A program made the translations under genes and the position numbers. The notes under the pieces were generated by a model. The model searched no databases. It saw only the letters and a program-made list of their open reading frames with translations, and was not told the DNA's origin. DNA of 64,000 nucleotides from Clostridiales bacterium UBA4039 (lineage in GTDB: Bacteria; Bacillota; Clostridia; Lachnospirales; Vallitaleaceae): positions 1-64,000 of the forward strand of contig DGAD01000037.1 of the NCBI GenBank assembly GCA_002382805.1. The letters are read 5' to 3'. The first letter of the stretch is position 1. Each line of letters begins with the position of its first letter. This document shows, one piece after another, positions 26,155 through 33,705 of the stretch.

Positions 26155-26982
26155 TTAGTGGCTATCAAAAAAAGCGCGCGTCTGGTCCAAATCTTTTTGA
26201 ACCTGGTTTTGAACTTCTTCCAATCCCGAAAACTTCTTTACGCCTCGGATAAAAAAGTGCGTCTCTAAGACTAGTCTACGTCCATAGAGGTCTCTTGCAA
26301 AGTCAAGAAGGTAGGTCTCAATCGTAATCCTCTTATCATTATCAACACTTGGTCGTCCGCCAATATTGGTAAGTCCTTTAAACTTCTCTCCTTCTATCTC
26401 TGTGCACGTAGCATAAACCCCTTCTTTTGGATGTCTTTTTTCAGCGCAGACGCCTAGATTTGCCGTCGGCATACCTACGGTTCTTCCTAACGCTTTTCCA
26501 TGCTCTACAAACCCAATCATAAAATATGGATGTCCGCAAAGTGCTTTAAATAGCTCAAAATCACAGCTTTCAAAACTTTCTTCTACCCAAGCATTCGTGA
26601 TGGCACTTCCTTCATGCTTTACGGTCTCCACTAGCTCTACATCCACTTGATGTTCTTGAGCAATTTTTTCTAAACTCTTGTCTCCCCCTGTTACTAGCAT
26701 CTTTACATCTAAATCTTTTAAGATTGCCTCTAATGACGCTTCTTTTGAAATAAATAGTTCTACCCCTAGATGTTTAACTAAGTACGCTTTTTCTTCTTCT
26801 GTCAATAAAACCGACTTTTTGTCTTTATTATATAAACTTACAACCACAGGCTTTAATTGCTTCTCATGCGCAATGTTCACCATATGTTTTATTAGAGCTT
26901 TATGTCCTCTATGCATTGATGCAAATTGTCCAACAACTATACAGGTGTTTTTATCTTTTTCCATTTTATATGTATGATTCAT
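26155..26982 (-). CDS. RibF-like riboflavin kinase with degenerate FAD-synthetase half
   Basis: This 275-residue homologue of bifunctional riboflavin kinase/FAD synthetase is about 30 residues shorter than usual. The kinase half (about 155-275) is intact: GRTVGMPTANLGV, LTNIGGRPSV and YLLDFARDLYGR. The nucleotidyl half has the HxGH motif (QFASMHRGHKAL), but the usual DFRFG and ISSTRIR motifs are replaced by VTGGDKSLE and AITNAWVEE, so the catalytic Arg is missing. FAD synthesis is therefore doubtful while FMN formation is plausible (inference). It lies in a catabolic operon, 12 bases after the permease. Confidence 0.82.
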   Translation of the reverse strand: MNHTYKMEKDKNTCIVVGQFASMHRGHKALIKHMVNIAHEKQLKPVVVSLYNKDKKSVLLTEEEKAYLVKHLGVELFISKEASLEAILKDLDVKMLVTGGDKSLEKIAQEHQVDVELVETVKHEGSAITNAWVEESFESCDFELFKALCGHPYFMIGFVEHGKALGRTVGMPTANLGVCAEKRHPKEGVYATCTEIEGEKFKGLTNIGGRPSVDNDKRITIETYLLDFARDLYGRRLVLETHFFIRGVKKFSGLEEVQNQVQKDLDQTRAFFDSH

Positions 26983-26994
26983 AGCAGCTCCTTT

Positions 26995-28377
26995 TTAGAA
27001 ATTTAAGTTTTTCTTTTTTCTAGAATAATAGATCAACAGTCCAATTGCATACCACCCTAATGTGTAGCCCCACAATTTCCATCCCCCTTGCACAATATTT
27101 GGGATATAACAGGCAACGATAATTACTAATGCAATCACAGGCAAGAATATTCCTCCCGGCGCTCTAAAGTTCCCTTTTACATATGCATTTTTTTGACGGG
27201 CTTGTATGAGTGAAATACAGTTTATGATAATGGTCAATGAGGCAAATATGGCAGCAAGCCCTACGATTTCCGATGTGAATTGTGGAAAACATGAGATAAT
27301 CATACTTAGTATGGCAATCACTGTCGTAGCATAGATGGGCGTTCCTGTTTTTCCATTTTTTGCTAATCTTTGAGGTAAAATTCCAGATTCTGCTGTTGCT
27401 GCAAGTGCTCTTGAAGTCAGAGCCATGACAACGAGCATCGTCGTCAGCAACGCCGCTACCGCAGAAATAGAGATGACTTTTGCAAGCCATGGTATCGCCA
27501 TTAATTTTGTAAAGGATGCTGCATAAAGCGGTATAAAACGCATCCCTGGATTTTCTTCTAGGAATTGTGCCGAGATTAAACCTACCGTTGAGAATATGAC
27601 TAGAAAATAGAGTGTAAATACGATGCTCATAGCAATAAAGATAGACTTTGGAACATTTTTGTTTGGATCTTTTACTTCGGATACCATAAAAGCAATGGCA
27701 ACAATAGATCCGTATCCAACCATTGCTGTAGGAACGGCTGCAAGAAATCCTGTTCTGCCTGCGGTTCCTTGTTCAAAAAACGGGGTCAGCATCTGTGTAC
27801 TCCACTCTCCTGAAAACAATGCGCTTCCAGCATAGATGAGTAATGTAACAGCTAATATAATAACTAATATTGTGTTTGCTTTTCCGGCAACTGAAAATTT
27901 TATCGTGTTAAGAATAAAAATAATCACAATTGAGATAATGGCCAGAAGGATTTGTTTGTTGGCAAATATTGGGAAACCCACGCCTAAATAGGTGCCTACA
28001 TATATTGCTGCAAAAGCAACCGCTACAATGTTGGCATTAATGTATCCCCATGTTGATATCCAGCCCCAAAAAGCTCCGGTACTTTTTTTCTTCCCTAGGG
28101 CTTTTGATGGGAAGACAAAGACACCTCCAGATTTGGGGTAGATAGTAGCAAGTTCTGCTACTATAAGCCCATAACATAGCATAATGGCAGCTGCAATTGC
28201 CCAGCTAAAAATAGCCGAAGGTCCTGCATTATAAATTGTTAATCCTGTTAATGAAAAGATAGCACTTCCTATCATTCCTCCGACGATCATAGTTACACAG
28301 GTAGTTAGTCCAAGAGTTCCATTTTGATTATTTTCCGGCATAGACATTTGTGATGACAAACGCAAGTTGTTTGTCAC
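26995..28377 (-). CDS. APC-superfamily amino acid/amine permease
   Basis: This 460-residue transporter has about 12 membrane helices. The first helix shows the APC substrate-site signature with a break (VTMIVGGMIGSAIFSLTG). The helix 6 region reads AMVGYGSIVAIAFMVSEVKDP. Members exchange or import amino acids, polyamines or related amines. It follows the regulator by 48 bases. The nitrogenous substrate expected of this family is notable beside a sugar-type aldolase, suggesting an amino-sugar or amine-bearing compound, though APC members are versatile. Confidence 0.86.
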   Translation of the reverse strand: MTNNLRLSSQMSMPENNQNGTLGLTTCVTMIVGGMIGSAIFSLTGLTIYNAGPSAIFSWAIAAAIMLCYGLIVAELATIYPKSGGVFVFPSKALGKKKSTGAFWGWISTWGYINANIVAVAFAAIYVGTYLGVGFPIFANKQILLAIISIVIIFILNTIKFSVAGKANTILVIILAVTLLIYAGSALFSGEWSTQMLTPFFEQGTAGRTGFLAAVPTAMVGYGSIVAIAFMVSEVKDPNKNVPKSIFIAMSIVFTLYFLVIFSTVGLISAQFLEENPGMRFIPLYAASFTKLMAIPWLAKVISISAVAALLTTMLVVMALTSRALAATAESGILPQRLAKNGKTGTPIYATTVIAILSMIISCFPQFTSEIVGLAAIFASLTIIINCISLIQARQKNAYVKGNFRAPGGIFLPVIALVIIVACYIPNIVQGGWKLWGYTLGWYAIGLLIYYSRKKKNLNF

Positions 28378-28425
28378 GCTCTCCTTTCTTTTGTAGGAAT
28401 AGCCTATGCGCTTTGCACATATAGA

Positions 28426-29370
28426 CTATTCTTGATTATTCCTCAAAAAATGTGCAGTTTCTAAATCCGTAACCAAAACATTCACATATCCACCTTTTAT
28501 TGCTGCACGTATAGCATGTGCCTTGTCGCTTCCACCAGCAACGCCAATACGCGTAGGAATATTCAAATAGTCTTTTAATGCAATAGAAATAATACGATCT
28601 CTAAACGGAGTATCAATAGCCTTCCCATCTTTATCAAAAAAATGTGTTGCTACTTCACCTGCTACATCAGTACTGAGTTGTTCTTCATCATCATAAAGCT
28701 CTGATATATGCTTCCACTGATTTTTGGCCAAACCAATACCAACAATAGCGATATCACAAGATTTAATGACCTTATATGCTTCGCCAAAGTACTTTTCTTT
28801 CATCATTGACGACTTCAACTCTTTATCCTGAACAATTACAGGTGCATAAAGCATGGTCGCTGATGCATGTAACTTTTCTGAGAATCGATAGACAATGTCA
28901 TCTACTTTAATATGTCGATGATCTCTATTCTCACTACCGAGTAGTTGGGTCACTGTCAAATTGCTCTTGTTAACTAGTGGCATATTATCCACTAATGCTG
29001 AGGTACATCTACCTCTAGAAAATCCGATGATGTCTCCGTTACGAATGATTTCTGAGAGGTATTGTCCTGCCGCAACACCCAGCTCTGTATGACTTTCTCG
29101 ATCTATTACATTATCAATAACACGAACCGCTTTCAAGTTATACATTTTTTCTAACTGCATTTCAATATCAATATTCGCATTGTCTAGTGCTGCAATCTTA
29201 ATTTCAACAATACCTTCATCTACACAATCGCGAATAATGCGATTAACTTTTTGTCTGGATATGTTCATTTTTTTTGCAATTTCATCTTGTGTAAAACTAG
29301 CTTTATAATAATAATTTGCAACTCTGATATATTCACGCGTCTGCTCTTGAGATAATTTTTGTTTATTCAT
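28426..29370 (-). CDS. SorC/DeoR-type sugar-responsive regulator
   Basis: This 314-residue regulator has an N-terminal helix-turn-helix at about 10-65 (FTQDEIAKKMNISRQKVNRII) and a C-terminal sugar-phosphate isomerase-like effector domain (about 70-314) with DIIGFSRGRC, GIGLAKNQW, FFDKDGKAIDTPF and RIGVAGGSDKAHAIRAA. SorC proteins are usually tetramers released from operators by a phosphorylated sugar. It lies within the operon it probably controls, 88 bases after the zinc dehydrogenase, and matched half-sites flank the operon promoter at 31349-31438. Confidence 0.88.
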   Translation of the reverse strand: MNKQKLSQEQTREYIRVANYYYKASFTQDEIAKKMNISRQKVNRIIRDCVDEGIVEIKIAALDNANIDIEMQLEKMYNLKAVRVIDNVIDRESHTELGVAAGQYLSEIIRNGDIIGFSRGRCTSALVDNMPLVNKSNLTVTQLLGSENRDHRHIKVDDIVYRFSEKLHASATMLYAPVIVQDKELKSSMMKEKYFGEAYKVIKSCDIAIVGIGLAKNQWKHISELYDDEEQLSTDVAGEVATHFFDKDGKAIDTPFRDRIISIALKDYLNIPTRIGVAGGSDKAHAIRAAIKGGYVNVLVTDLETAHFLRNNQE

Positions 29371-29458
29371 ATACCCATCCTGCCTTTCTTTTACTTGATA
29401 GATATAATTTTACTGAATACACATTCAGAATGCAAACCCTTTCATTGCTTTTTTGTCA

Positions 29459-30496
29459 TCATATGTTGCAATTCACAATAATTCGATATGTATAGGGGTC
29501 AATTGCCTTATGAAAAGCTTCTTCTATGTTATCTAATGTATATGTTTCTGAAATCAATTCTGATACGTCAATTAACCCATTGGATAAGAGTTTGGTCGCA
29601 ACTAAAAAGTCTTTTCTTTGAGGGTTAACAGAACCTGTGATAATTGTCTCTGCTGAATGAATCTTATTAGGATTGATTTCAATGGGGTTGTTGGGATGGA
29701 AGGAAGAATAGAACACGACTCTGCCTAATTTGCCTGCCATATCTACACTTTGACTTGCCACCTCAGGAATTGCCGCTGTACAAAAAACGACATCAGCGCC
29801 TCTTCCATCTGTCAATTGCTTTATTCGCTCAACAGGGTCTTCTTGACTTGAATTGATAATCACATCAGCGCCCATTTTTTTTGCGACTTCAAGGCGATTA
29901 TCATCAACCTCTGCAACAATTACCCTTGCTCCTCGAAGCTTTGCCAACTGAACATGAAAAATCCCCATAATTCCGGCTCCTACAATGACCACATCATCTG
30001 CAAGATTAATCTTTCCATTTTCAATACTGTGAACGCAACATGCTAGAGGTTCCGCTAAAGCAGCATAAGATAATGGCAATTCATCCGCCATCTTATATAC
30101 ATTTTCTGCATCAATCATCATGTATTCCGCTAATCCTCCAGGTCCCATGGCAATCTCTTGTGTTGCGGCAATAAATGAGACAACGCATTGATTTTCATGT
30201 CCATTTCTACAGTAATAGCACTCTCCGCAAGAATTTAATAGTCGAACGGCTACTTTATCTCCTTTTTTTATTTGTTTAACGCCTTCTCCTACAGCTTCTA
30301 CTATCCCGGCTGCTTCGTGACCTCCTGCAAATGGATATTTTTTCATTACCCCTGAGTACACGCGTTGTTCTAAAGTACATATTGCACAAGAGGCAACACG
30401 AATGAGTACTTGCTTTTTCTCTGGTTTTTTCATTTGTGCTTCATGAATAACTATTTTCTTTTCATCTTCTAAAACAGCAACTTTGTATGTGTCCAT
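29459..30496 (-). CDS. zinc-dependent medium-chain alcohol dehydrogenase
   Basis: This 345-residue MDR-family NAD(P)-dependent dehydrogenase belongs near sorbitol/threonine dehydrogenases. Catalytic zinc residues are Cys (in SCAICTLEQ) and His (AGGHEAAG). The structural zinc is bound by CGECYYCRNGHENQC. The Rossmann motif is VVIVGAGIMGIFHV. The start is taken as the ATG at 30496 (MDTYKVA), behind GAGAGGAG; an earlier in-frame start extends 11 residues without a site. It follows the aldolase by 13 bases. It likely oxidises a polyol or hydroxy acid to the ketone that the aldolase cleaves, which is inference from order only. Confidence 0.88.
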   Translation of the reverse strand: MDTYKVAVLEDEKKIVIHEAQMKKPEKKQVLIRVASCAICTLEQRVYSGVMKKYPFAGGHEAAGIVEAVGEGVKQIKKGDKVAVRLLNSCGECYYCRNGHENQCVVSFIAATQEIAMGPGGLAEYMMIDAENVYKMADELPLSYAALAEPLACCVHSIENGKINLADDVVIVGAGIMGIFHVQLAKLRGARVIVAEVDDNRLEVAKKMGADVIINSSQEDPVERIKQLTDGRGADVVFCTAAIPEVASQSVDMAGKLGRVVFYSSFHPNNPIEINPNKIHSAETIITGSVNPQRKDFLVATKLLSNGLIDVSELISETYTLDNIEEAFHKAIDPYTYRIIVNCNI

Positions 30497-30509
30497 AATA
30501 GGCTCCTCT

Positions 30510-31322
30510 CTACGTAGCAAATTTAACATTCATTTCTTTTAAAGCGGTCTCAACGCTACATTCTTCATGAATGAGCTTGGCAATGGCTGATGCATAGCCT
30601 ACCGGATTTTCATGCCCCCATATGTTACGTCCCATGGCAATTCCTGAAGCTCCAGCTTCTAGGGCATCTTTGATTTCTTGTAACAACTCTCTTTCCGGTA
30701 CTTTCTTTGCGCCTCCCAGTATAACGACCGGTGCATATACACTTTGTGTTAATTCTGAAAAGCTTTTTTGGTCTCCTGTATACACAGTTTTGACAATATC
30801 TGCACCGAGTTCAACACTTTGGCGACAAGCAAAGGTGACGTTTTCAGGTGTCCTAGAATCATCTGCCGGTTCAAAACCTCTTGGGAGCGCTTCGGCTGTA
30901 ACTGGTAGCCCCCATTTATGGCAATCAAGCACGACCCTTTGTAAATTACTAAGGACTTCATTTTCAAAAACCGACCCTGGGAATGACATCGTAATAACTG
31001 AATCAGCTCCTAATCGAAGGGCATCTTCAGCCGTTGCAACAATCTGCATCGGATGCTTTCGATCTCCAAGATACGAAACCCCCCCATCAATTCTTAAAAT
31101 AATTCCTTTGCCCAAAAAACACTCTGAAAACTTGTCTGCCATTCCGACGGTACTTAAAAATGCATCGGCTCCTGCTGAAGCCACATCCTGAATGATTTTT
31201 CCAACATCTTTCATCGCCGGAAGTACATTAAAATTGGCGCCATGATCCATGGCCATTATAAATGCTTTTCCATCCGGTTGAAAAATGTGGTTCATCCTAT
31301 GTGTTGTCATTGAATTTTTCAT
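30510..31322 (-). CDS. DhnA/LsrF-like class I aldolase
   Basis: This 270-residue TIM-barrel aldolase of the class I DhnA/FbaB/LsrF type forms a Schiff base through Lys in ADIVKTVYTGD. The Asp/His pair in FIMAMDHGANFN and the phosphate-site glycines in VILGGAKKVPE and ASGIAMGRNIWGHE are clear. The natural substrate could be a ketose phosphate or an acyl-ketose as for LsrF. The start is the ATG at 31322, behind GGAGGAGAAAC. A longer in-frame reading to 31475 would cross the promoter and is rejected. It is the first gene of the six-gene operon. Confidence 0.88.
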   Translation of the reverse strand: MKNSMTTHRMNHIFQPDGKAFIMAMDHGANFNVLPAMKDVGKIIQDVASAGADAFLSTVGMADKFSECFLGKGIILRIDGGVSYLGDRKHPMQIVATAEDALRLGADSVITMSFPGSVFENEVLSNLQRVVLDCHKWGLPVTAEALPRGFEPADDSRTPENVTFACRQSVELGADIVKTVYTGDQKSFSELTQSVYAPVVILGGAKKVPERELLQEIKDALEAGASGIAMGRNIWGHENPVGYASAIAKLIHEECSVETALKEMNVKFAT

Positions 31323-31343
31323 GTTTCTCCTCCATTTCTTATT

Positions 31344-31374
31344 TGTTACATTTGTAACACTTGTATTACAAATG
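31344..31374. promoter_or_regulatory. operator-like inverted repeats downstream of the aldolase promoter
   Basis: TGTTACA (31344-31350) and TGTAACA (31353-31359) form one dyad. CATTTGTAA (31349-31357) and TTACAAATG (31366-31374) form a perfect 9-base dyad with 8-base spacer. These lie between the -10 box and the aldolase start, a classical repressor position, and are best explained as sites for the SorC-type regulator encoded in the operon. Confidence 0.55.
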
Positions 31375-31385
31375 TTGTTTTTTAT

Positions 31386-31414
31386 ATAATATACCCATTT
31401 TTTCGTTTTGTCAA
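31386..31414 (-). promoter_or_regulatory. strong promoter of the aldolase operon
   Basis: On the minus strand, TTGACA (31414-31409) and TATTAT (31391-31386) have exactly 17-base spacing, about 65 bases upstream of the aldolase start. Candidate operators lie on both sides. Confidence 0.75.
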
Positions 31415-31417
31415 CAC

Positions 31418-31438
31418 CATTTGTCACCCAAGTGTTAC
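31418..31438. promoter_or_regulatory. second operator copy upstream of the aldolase promoter
   Basis: The ten bases GTAACACTTG occur at 31354-31363 and again, on the opposite strand, at 31438-31429. CATTTGT is also shared at 31349 and 31418. The two copies flank the promoter in inverted orientation, as expected for a tetrameric regulator that loops DNA. Confidence 0.5.
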
Positions 31439-31519
31439 TTTTGTCTATTTCTTCTTTATGTATATTGCCCGCCACATCCTACCTATGATATGATAAGGAA
31501 AAATCTTAATGGAGGCATT

Positions 31520-32635
31520 ATGAATATTTTATATATTGAACCTTTTTTCGGCGGTTCACATAAAGCATGGTATGAACAACTTAAAAAATACTCACAGCAT
31601 CACTTAGATGTGTTGTCAATGGACGCCAAATTTTGGAAATGGAGAATGTATGGAGGCGCTGTTACTTTAGCCAAAGAGTTTTTGGCTTATACCAAACCTG
31701 TTGACTTGATTCTAGTCTCTGACATGCTTGACTTGACCACGTTTCTTGCTTTATGTCGCCATCATATCAAGGTTCCTATTGGTATGTACTTCCATGAAAA
31801 TCAATTTGCCTATCCTTGGCAAGACGCCAGCGAAGATAAAAAAAAAGGGCGTGATGTCAACTACGGTATGATGAACTATCTTTCTGCCCTCGCTTCCGAC
31901 TTTATCATGTTCAACTCCGAGTATAATCGCCGCTCTTTTTTGGATGGCATCTGTGAGACCTTAGGGAAGATGCCTGATTATCCACATCAGACGCTGGAGA
32001 ATTTAAAAGAAAAGTCAGTTATCATGCCTGTCGGCATTACACCTTTAGAAACGGTCCCTTATCCTGACCAAACTAGGGAGGGTCCTCCGCTTATTCTATG
32101 GAATCACCGGCTAGAATACGATAAAAATCCGGATAGTTTTTTTAAGCTCTTAGTTCGACTAAAAAATGAAGGCTATCTTTTTAACCTTGCTTTTTTAGGT
32201 GAATCCAATGAAAAAGCTTTGCGCACATATCAAGAGCCATTACATCAACTACGCGATAATATAGTGGCTCAAGGTCACCTTAGCACTAAGGCTTATCAGC
32301 AGCGGCTTCGACGCGCCGATCTACTTCCTGTTACTTCAATTCACGATTTTTTTGGCATCAGTGTTATGGAAGCTATCGCCTATGGGGTTACCCCACTTTT
32401 GCCTAGACGTTTAAGCTATCCCGAGCTTTATAATGACAAAAAAAATTCTTCACTCTTTTATGCTTCAGAGGAAGAATTATATACAAAAATGATTGATTCA
32501 ATTATACACATCGATACCTTACGCAAGGAAAGTTATGCACATTTAACCAAATCTTATTGGTGGACTTGCCTTGCAAAGGTATATGATGATTATTTTACTG
32601 ATGTATCCGCTTCATATGCGCCTTTAATTTTTTGA
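31520..32635 (+). CDS. GTDC1/QTMAN-like glycosyltransferase (tRNA-queuosine mannosyltransferase family)
   Basis: This 371-residue GT-B enzyme has the DUF3524 N-terminal domain (YIEPFFGGSHKAWYEQL, FWKWRMYGGAVTLA) and a GT4-type C-terminal half with the nucleotide-sugar motif DFFGISVMEAIAYG and PLLPRRLSYPELY. These match the human GTDC1 pattern, an enzyme shown to mannosylate queuosine in tRNA-Asp. Bacterial members are little characterised, so the tRNA role is inferred. The start at 31520 follows AATGGAGG; longer open frames upstream lie in the aldolase control region. Its end overlaps the convergent ClbS-like gene by 41 bases. Confidence 0.82.
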   Translation: MNILYIEPFFGGSHKAWYEQLKKYSQHHLDVLSMDAKFWKWRMYGGAVTLAKEFLAYTKPVDLILVSDMLDLTTFLALCRHHIKVPIGMYFHENQFAYPWQDASEDKKKGRDVNYGMMNYLSALASDFIMFNSEYNRRSFLDGICETLGKMPDYPHQTLENLKEKSVIMPVGITPLETVPYPDQTREGPPLILWNHRLEYDKNPDSFFKLLVRLKNEGYLFNLAFLGESNEKALRTYQEPLHQLRDNIVAQGHLSTKAYQQRLRRADLLPVTSIHDFFGISVMEAIAYGVTPLLPRRLSYPELYNDKKNSSLFYASEEELYTKMIDSIIHIDTLRKESYAHLTKSYWWTCLAKVYDDYFTDVSASYAPLIF

Positions 32636-33131
32636 TCGCCCAGTTATAGTGACTTGATGTCGCACTAACAAAATAAGACCCCAATGTACTTTGACCAACC
32701 CAGTCAAAGACACCTTTAGAAAACAGTTCGTCATTTGAAAATGTGTCGGCTAAATCAATAACTTGTGCATGTGATTGTTCATACATGGATTTGGCCGATT
32801 CAAGAGCGGTCTTTTGATGGCGCTCCCAAAACTCTATATTCATTTTACCATAGGTTCTCCAATTATATGGTGCCGGCAAAAAAGCTTGCGCCTCACCTTT
32901 TACATTCGCCTGAACCCAGACTAAGAGTAACTGATGCCATTCAAATAAATGTATATAAATATCTCTAAGATTCTTATCCCGATTCCAATGCGCCTCTTTT
33001 TTCTTTTCATCTTTCGAAAAATCAAAAGGTGTCAAGAGGGCTTCGTCTGACATTGTATCAATGAGCGTATTTAATTGTTCATAATTGGTTTTTGCACTAT
33101 CCATTAATTCTTTTTTCGTTGTCGCTCTCAT
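32595..33131 (-). CDS. ClbS/DfsB family four-helix bundle protein (DUF1706)
   Basis: This 178-residue protein of the DinB-like fold has family motifs TKKELMDSAKTNYEQL, RDIYIHLFEWHQLLL (with the His conserved in these bundles), LPAPYNWRTY and ATSSHYNWAIKKLK. ClbS hydrolyses the genotoxin colibactin, while most relatives have no known substrate and no toxin cluster is present here. It starts four bases after the GyrI-like stop, so the two are coupled. A role in electrophile or stress tolerance is only a suggestion. Confidence 0.82.
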   Translation of the reverse strand: MRATTKKELMDSAKTNYEQLNTLIDTMSDEALLTPFDFSKDEKKKEAHWNRDKNLRDIYIHLFEWHQLLLVWVQANVKGEAQAFLPAPYNWRTYGKMNIEFWERHQKTALESAKSMYEQSHAQVIDLADTFSNDELFSKGVFDWVGQSTLGSYFVSATSSHYNWAIKKLKAHMKRIHQ

Positions 33132-33135
33132 ATCT

Positions 33136-33579
33136 TTATCCTTTTAATGCAATATAAATATCAATATCTGCATTTTCCCAATCTGCGTTAAGATATTCTT
33201 CAAAATCTCCTGTAAAGCTTCGTTCTAATTCCATAGCCCATATTTCGCTCCAAGCTTTTTGTACCGCTTCCACCATATGTCCATGGATTGAAAACTTGGC
33301 ATATTTACCTGCCGGAATCGTTTTTACTGTTAACTCTTCATTCCCTACTTTTGATACTTCAATACCTGCAGTGACACAATATTGTTCTTTTGAATAATCT
33401 GAATATAAACCAATGGCATGCGTATTGATTTTATTGTCAATAGTTTCATAAACACCTTGCTGATACAGCTTTTCCCAAAGACTTGCAATCGTTTCTTGCA
33501 TTTTTGGATCGCTATTGCTTGTTAGCGCACTAACGCCCACAACTTTTTTTTCCTCAAGATTTACAATTTCATACTTCAT
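33136..33579 (-). CDS. stand-alone GyrI-like/effector-binding domain protein
   Basis: This 147-residue protein consists of the SOUL-like effector-binding fold found at the end of AraC and MerR drug regulators. The family block EELTVKTIPAGKYAKFSIHG and the C-terminal DADIDIYIALKG pattern (reads NADIDIYI here) support this. Stand-alone forms can bind drugs or, like GyrI, inhibit gyrase, and some are hydrolases. The start at 33579 is preceded by GGAGG; an immediately upstream ATG codon is also possible. It is co-transcribed with the ClbS-like gene behind a palindrome-controlled promoter. Confidence 0.8.
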   Translation of the reverse strand: MKYEIVNLEEKKVVGVSALTSNSDPKMQETIASLWEKLYQQGVYETIDNKINTHAIGLYSDYSKEQYCVTAGIEVSKVGNEELTVKTIPAGKYAKFSIHGHMVEAVQKAWSEIWAMELERSFTGDFEEYLNADWENADIDIYIALKG

Positions 33580-33668
33580 CATATGACCTCCATGTTTTTT
33601 ATATGTTTTGATTGCTATTTTGATTGATGTTTCCATTAGTTTCCAATTAATGTATCAATCATAAGGTC

Positions 33669-33705
33669 ATTATACTCTTGTATATATGACAGCTATGTGT
33701 CATAT
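33669..33705 (-). promoter_or_regulatory. promoter -10 box with overlapping palindrome before the GyrI/ClbS pair
   Basis: On the minus strand a perfect TATAAT occupies 33674-33669. The palindrome ATATGACA/TGTCATAT (33684-33691 and 33698-33705, six-base centre) covers the position where the -35 box should be, and the hexamer there, CATAGC, is poor. This suggests a promoter that needs a regulator. The WYL regulator whose stop codon begins at the palindrome end is the obvious candidate. Confidence 0.5.

Noticed and set aside
30622..31191. Open frame on the plus strand, 189 codons
   Set aside because: It is antisense to the well-conserved aldolase gene; the aldolase motifs on the other strand explain the sequence.
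31323..31475. N-terminal extension of the aldolase by 51 residues
   Set aside because: It would translate through the promoter and operator region; ATG at 31322 with GGAGGAG is clearly the start.
31361..31519. N-terminal extension of the glycosyltransferase by 53 residues
   Set aside because: It crosses the aldolase promoter and has no family match; the family begins at MNILYIEPFF.
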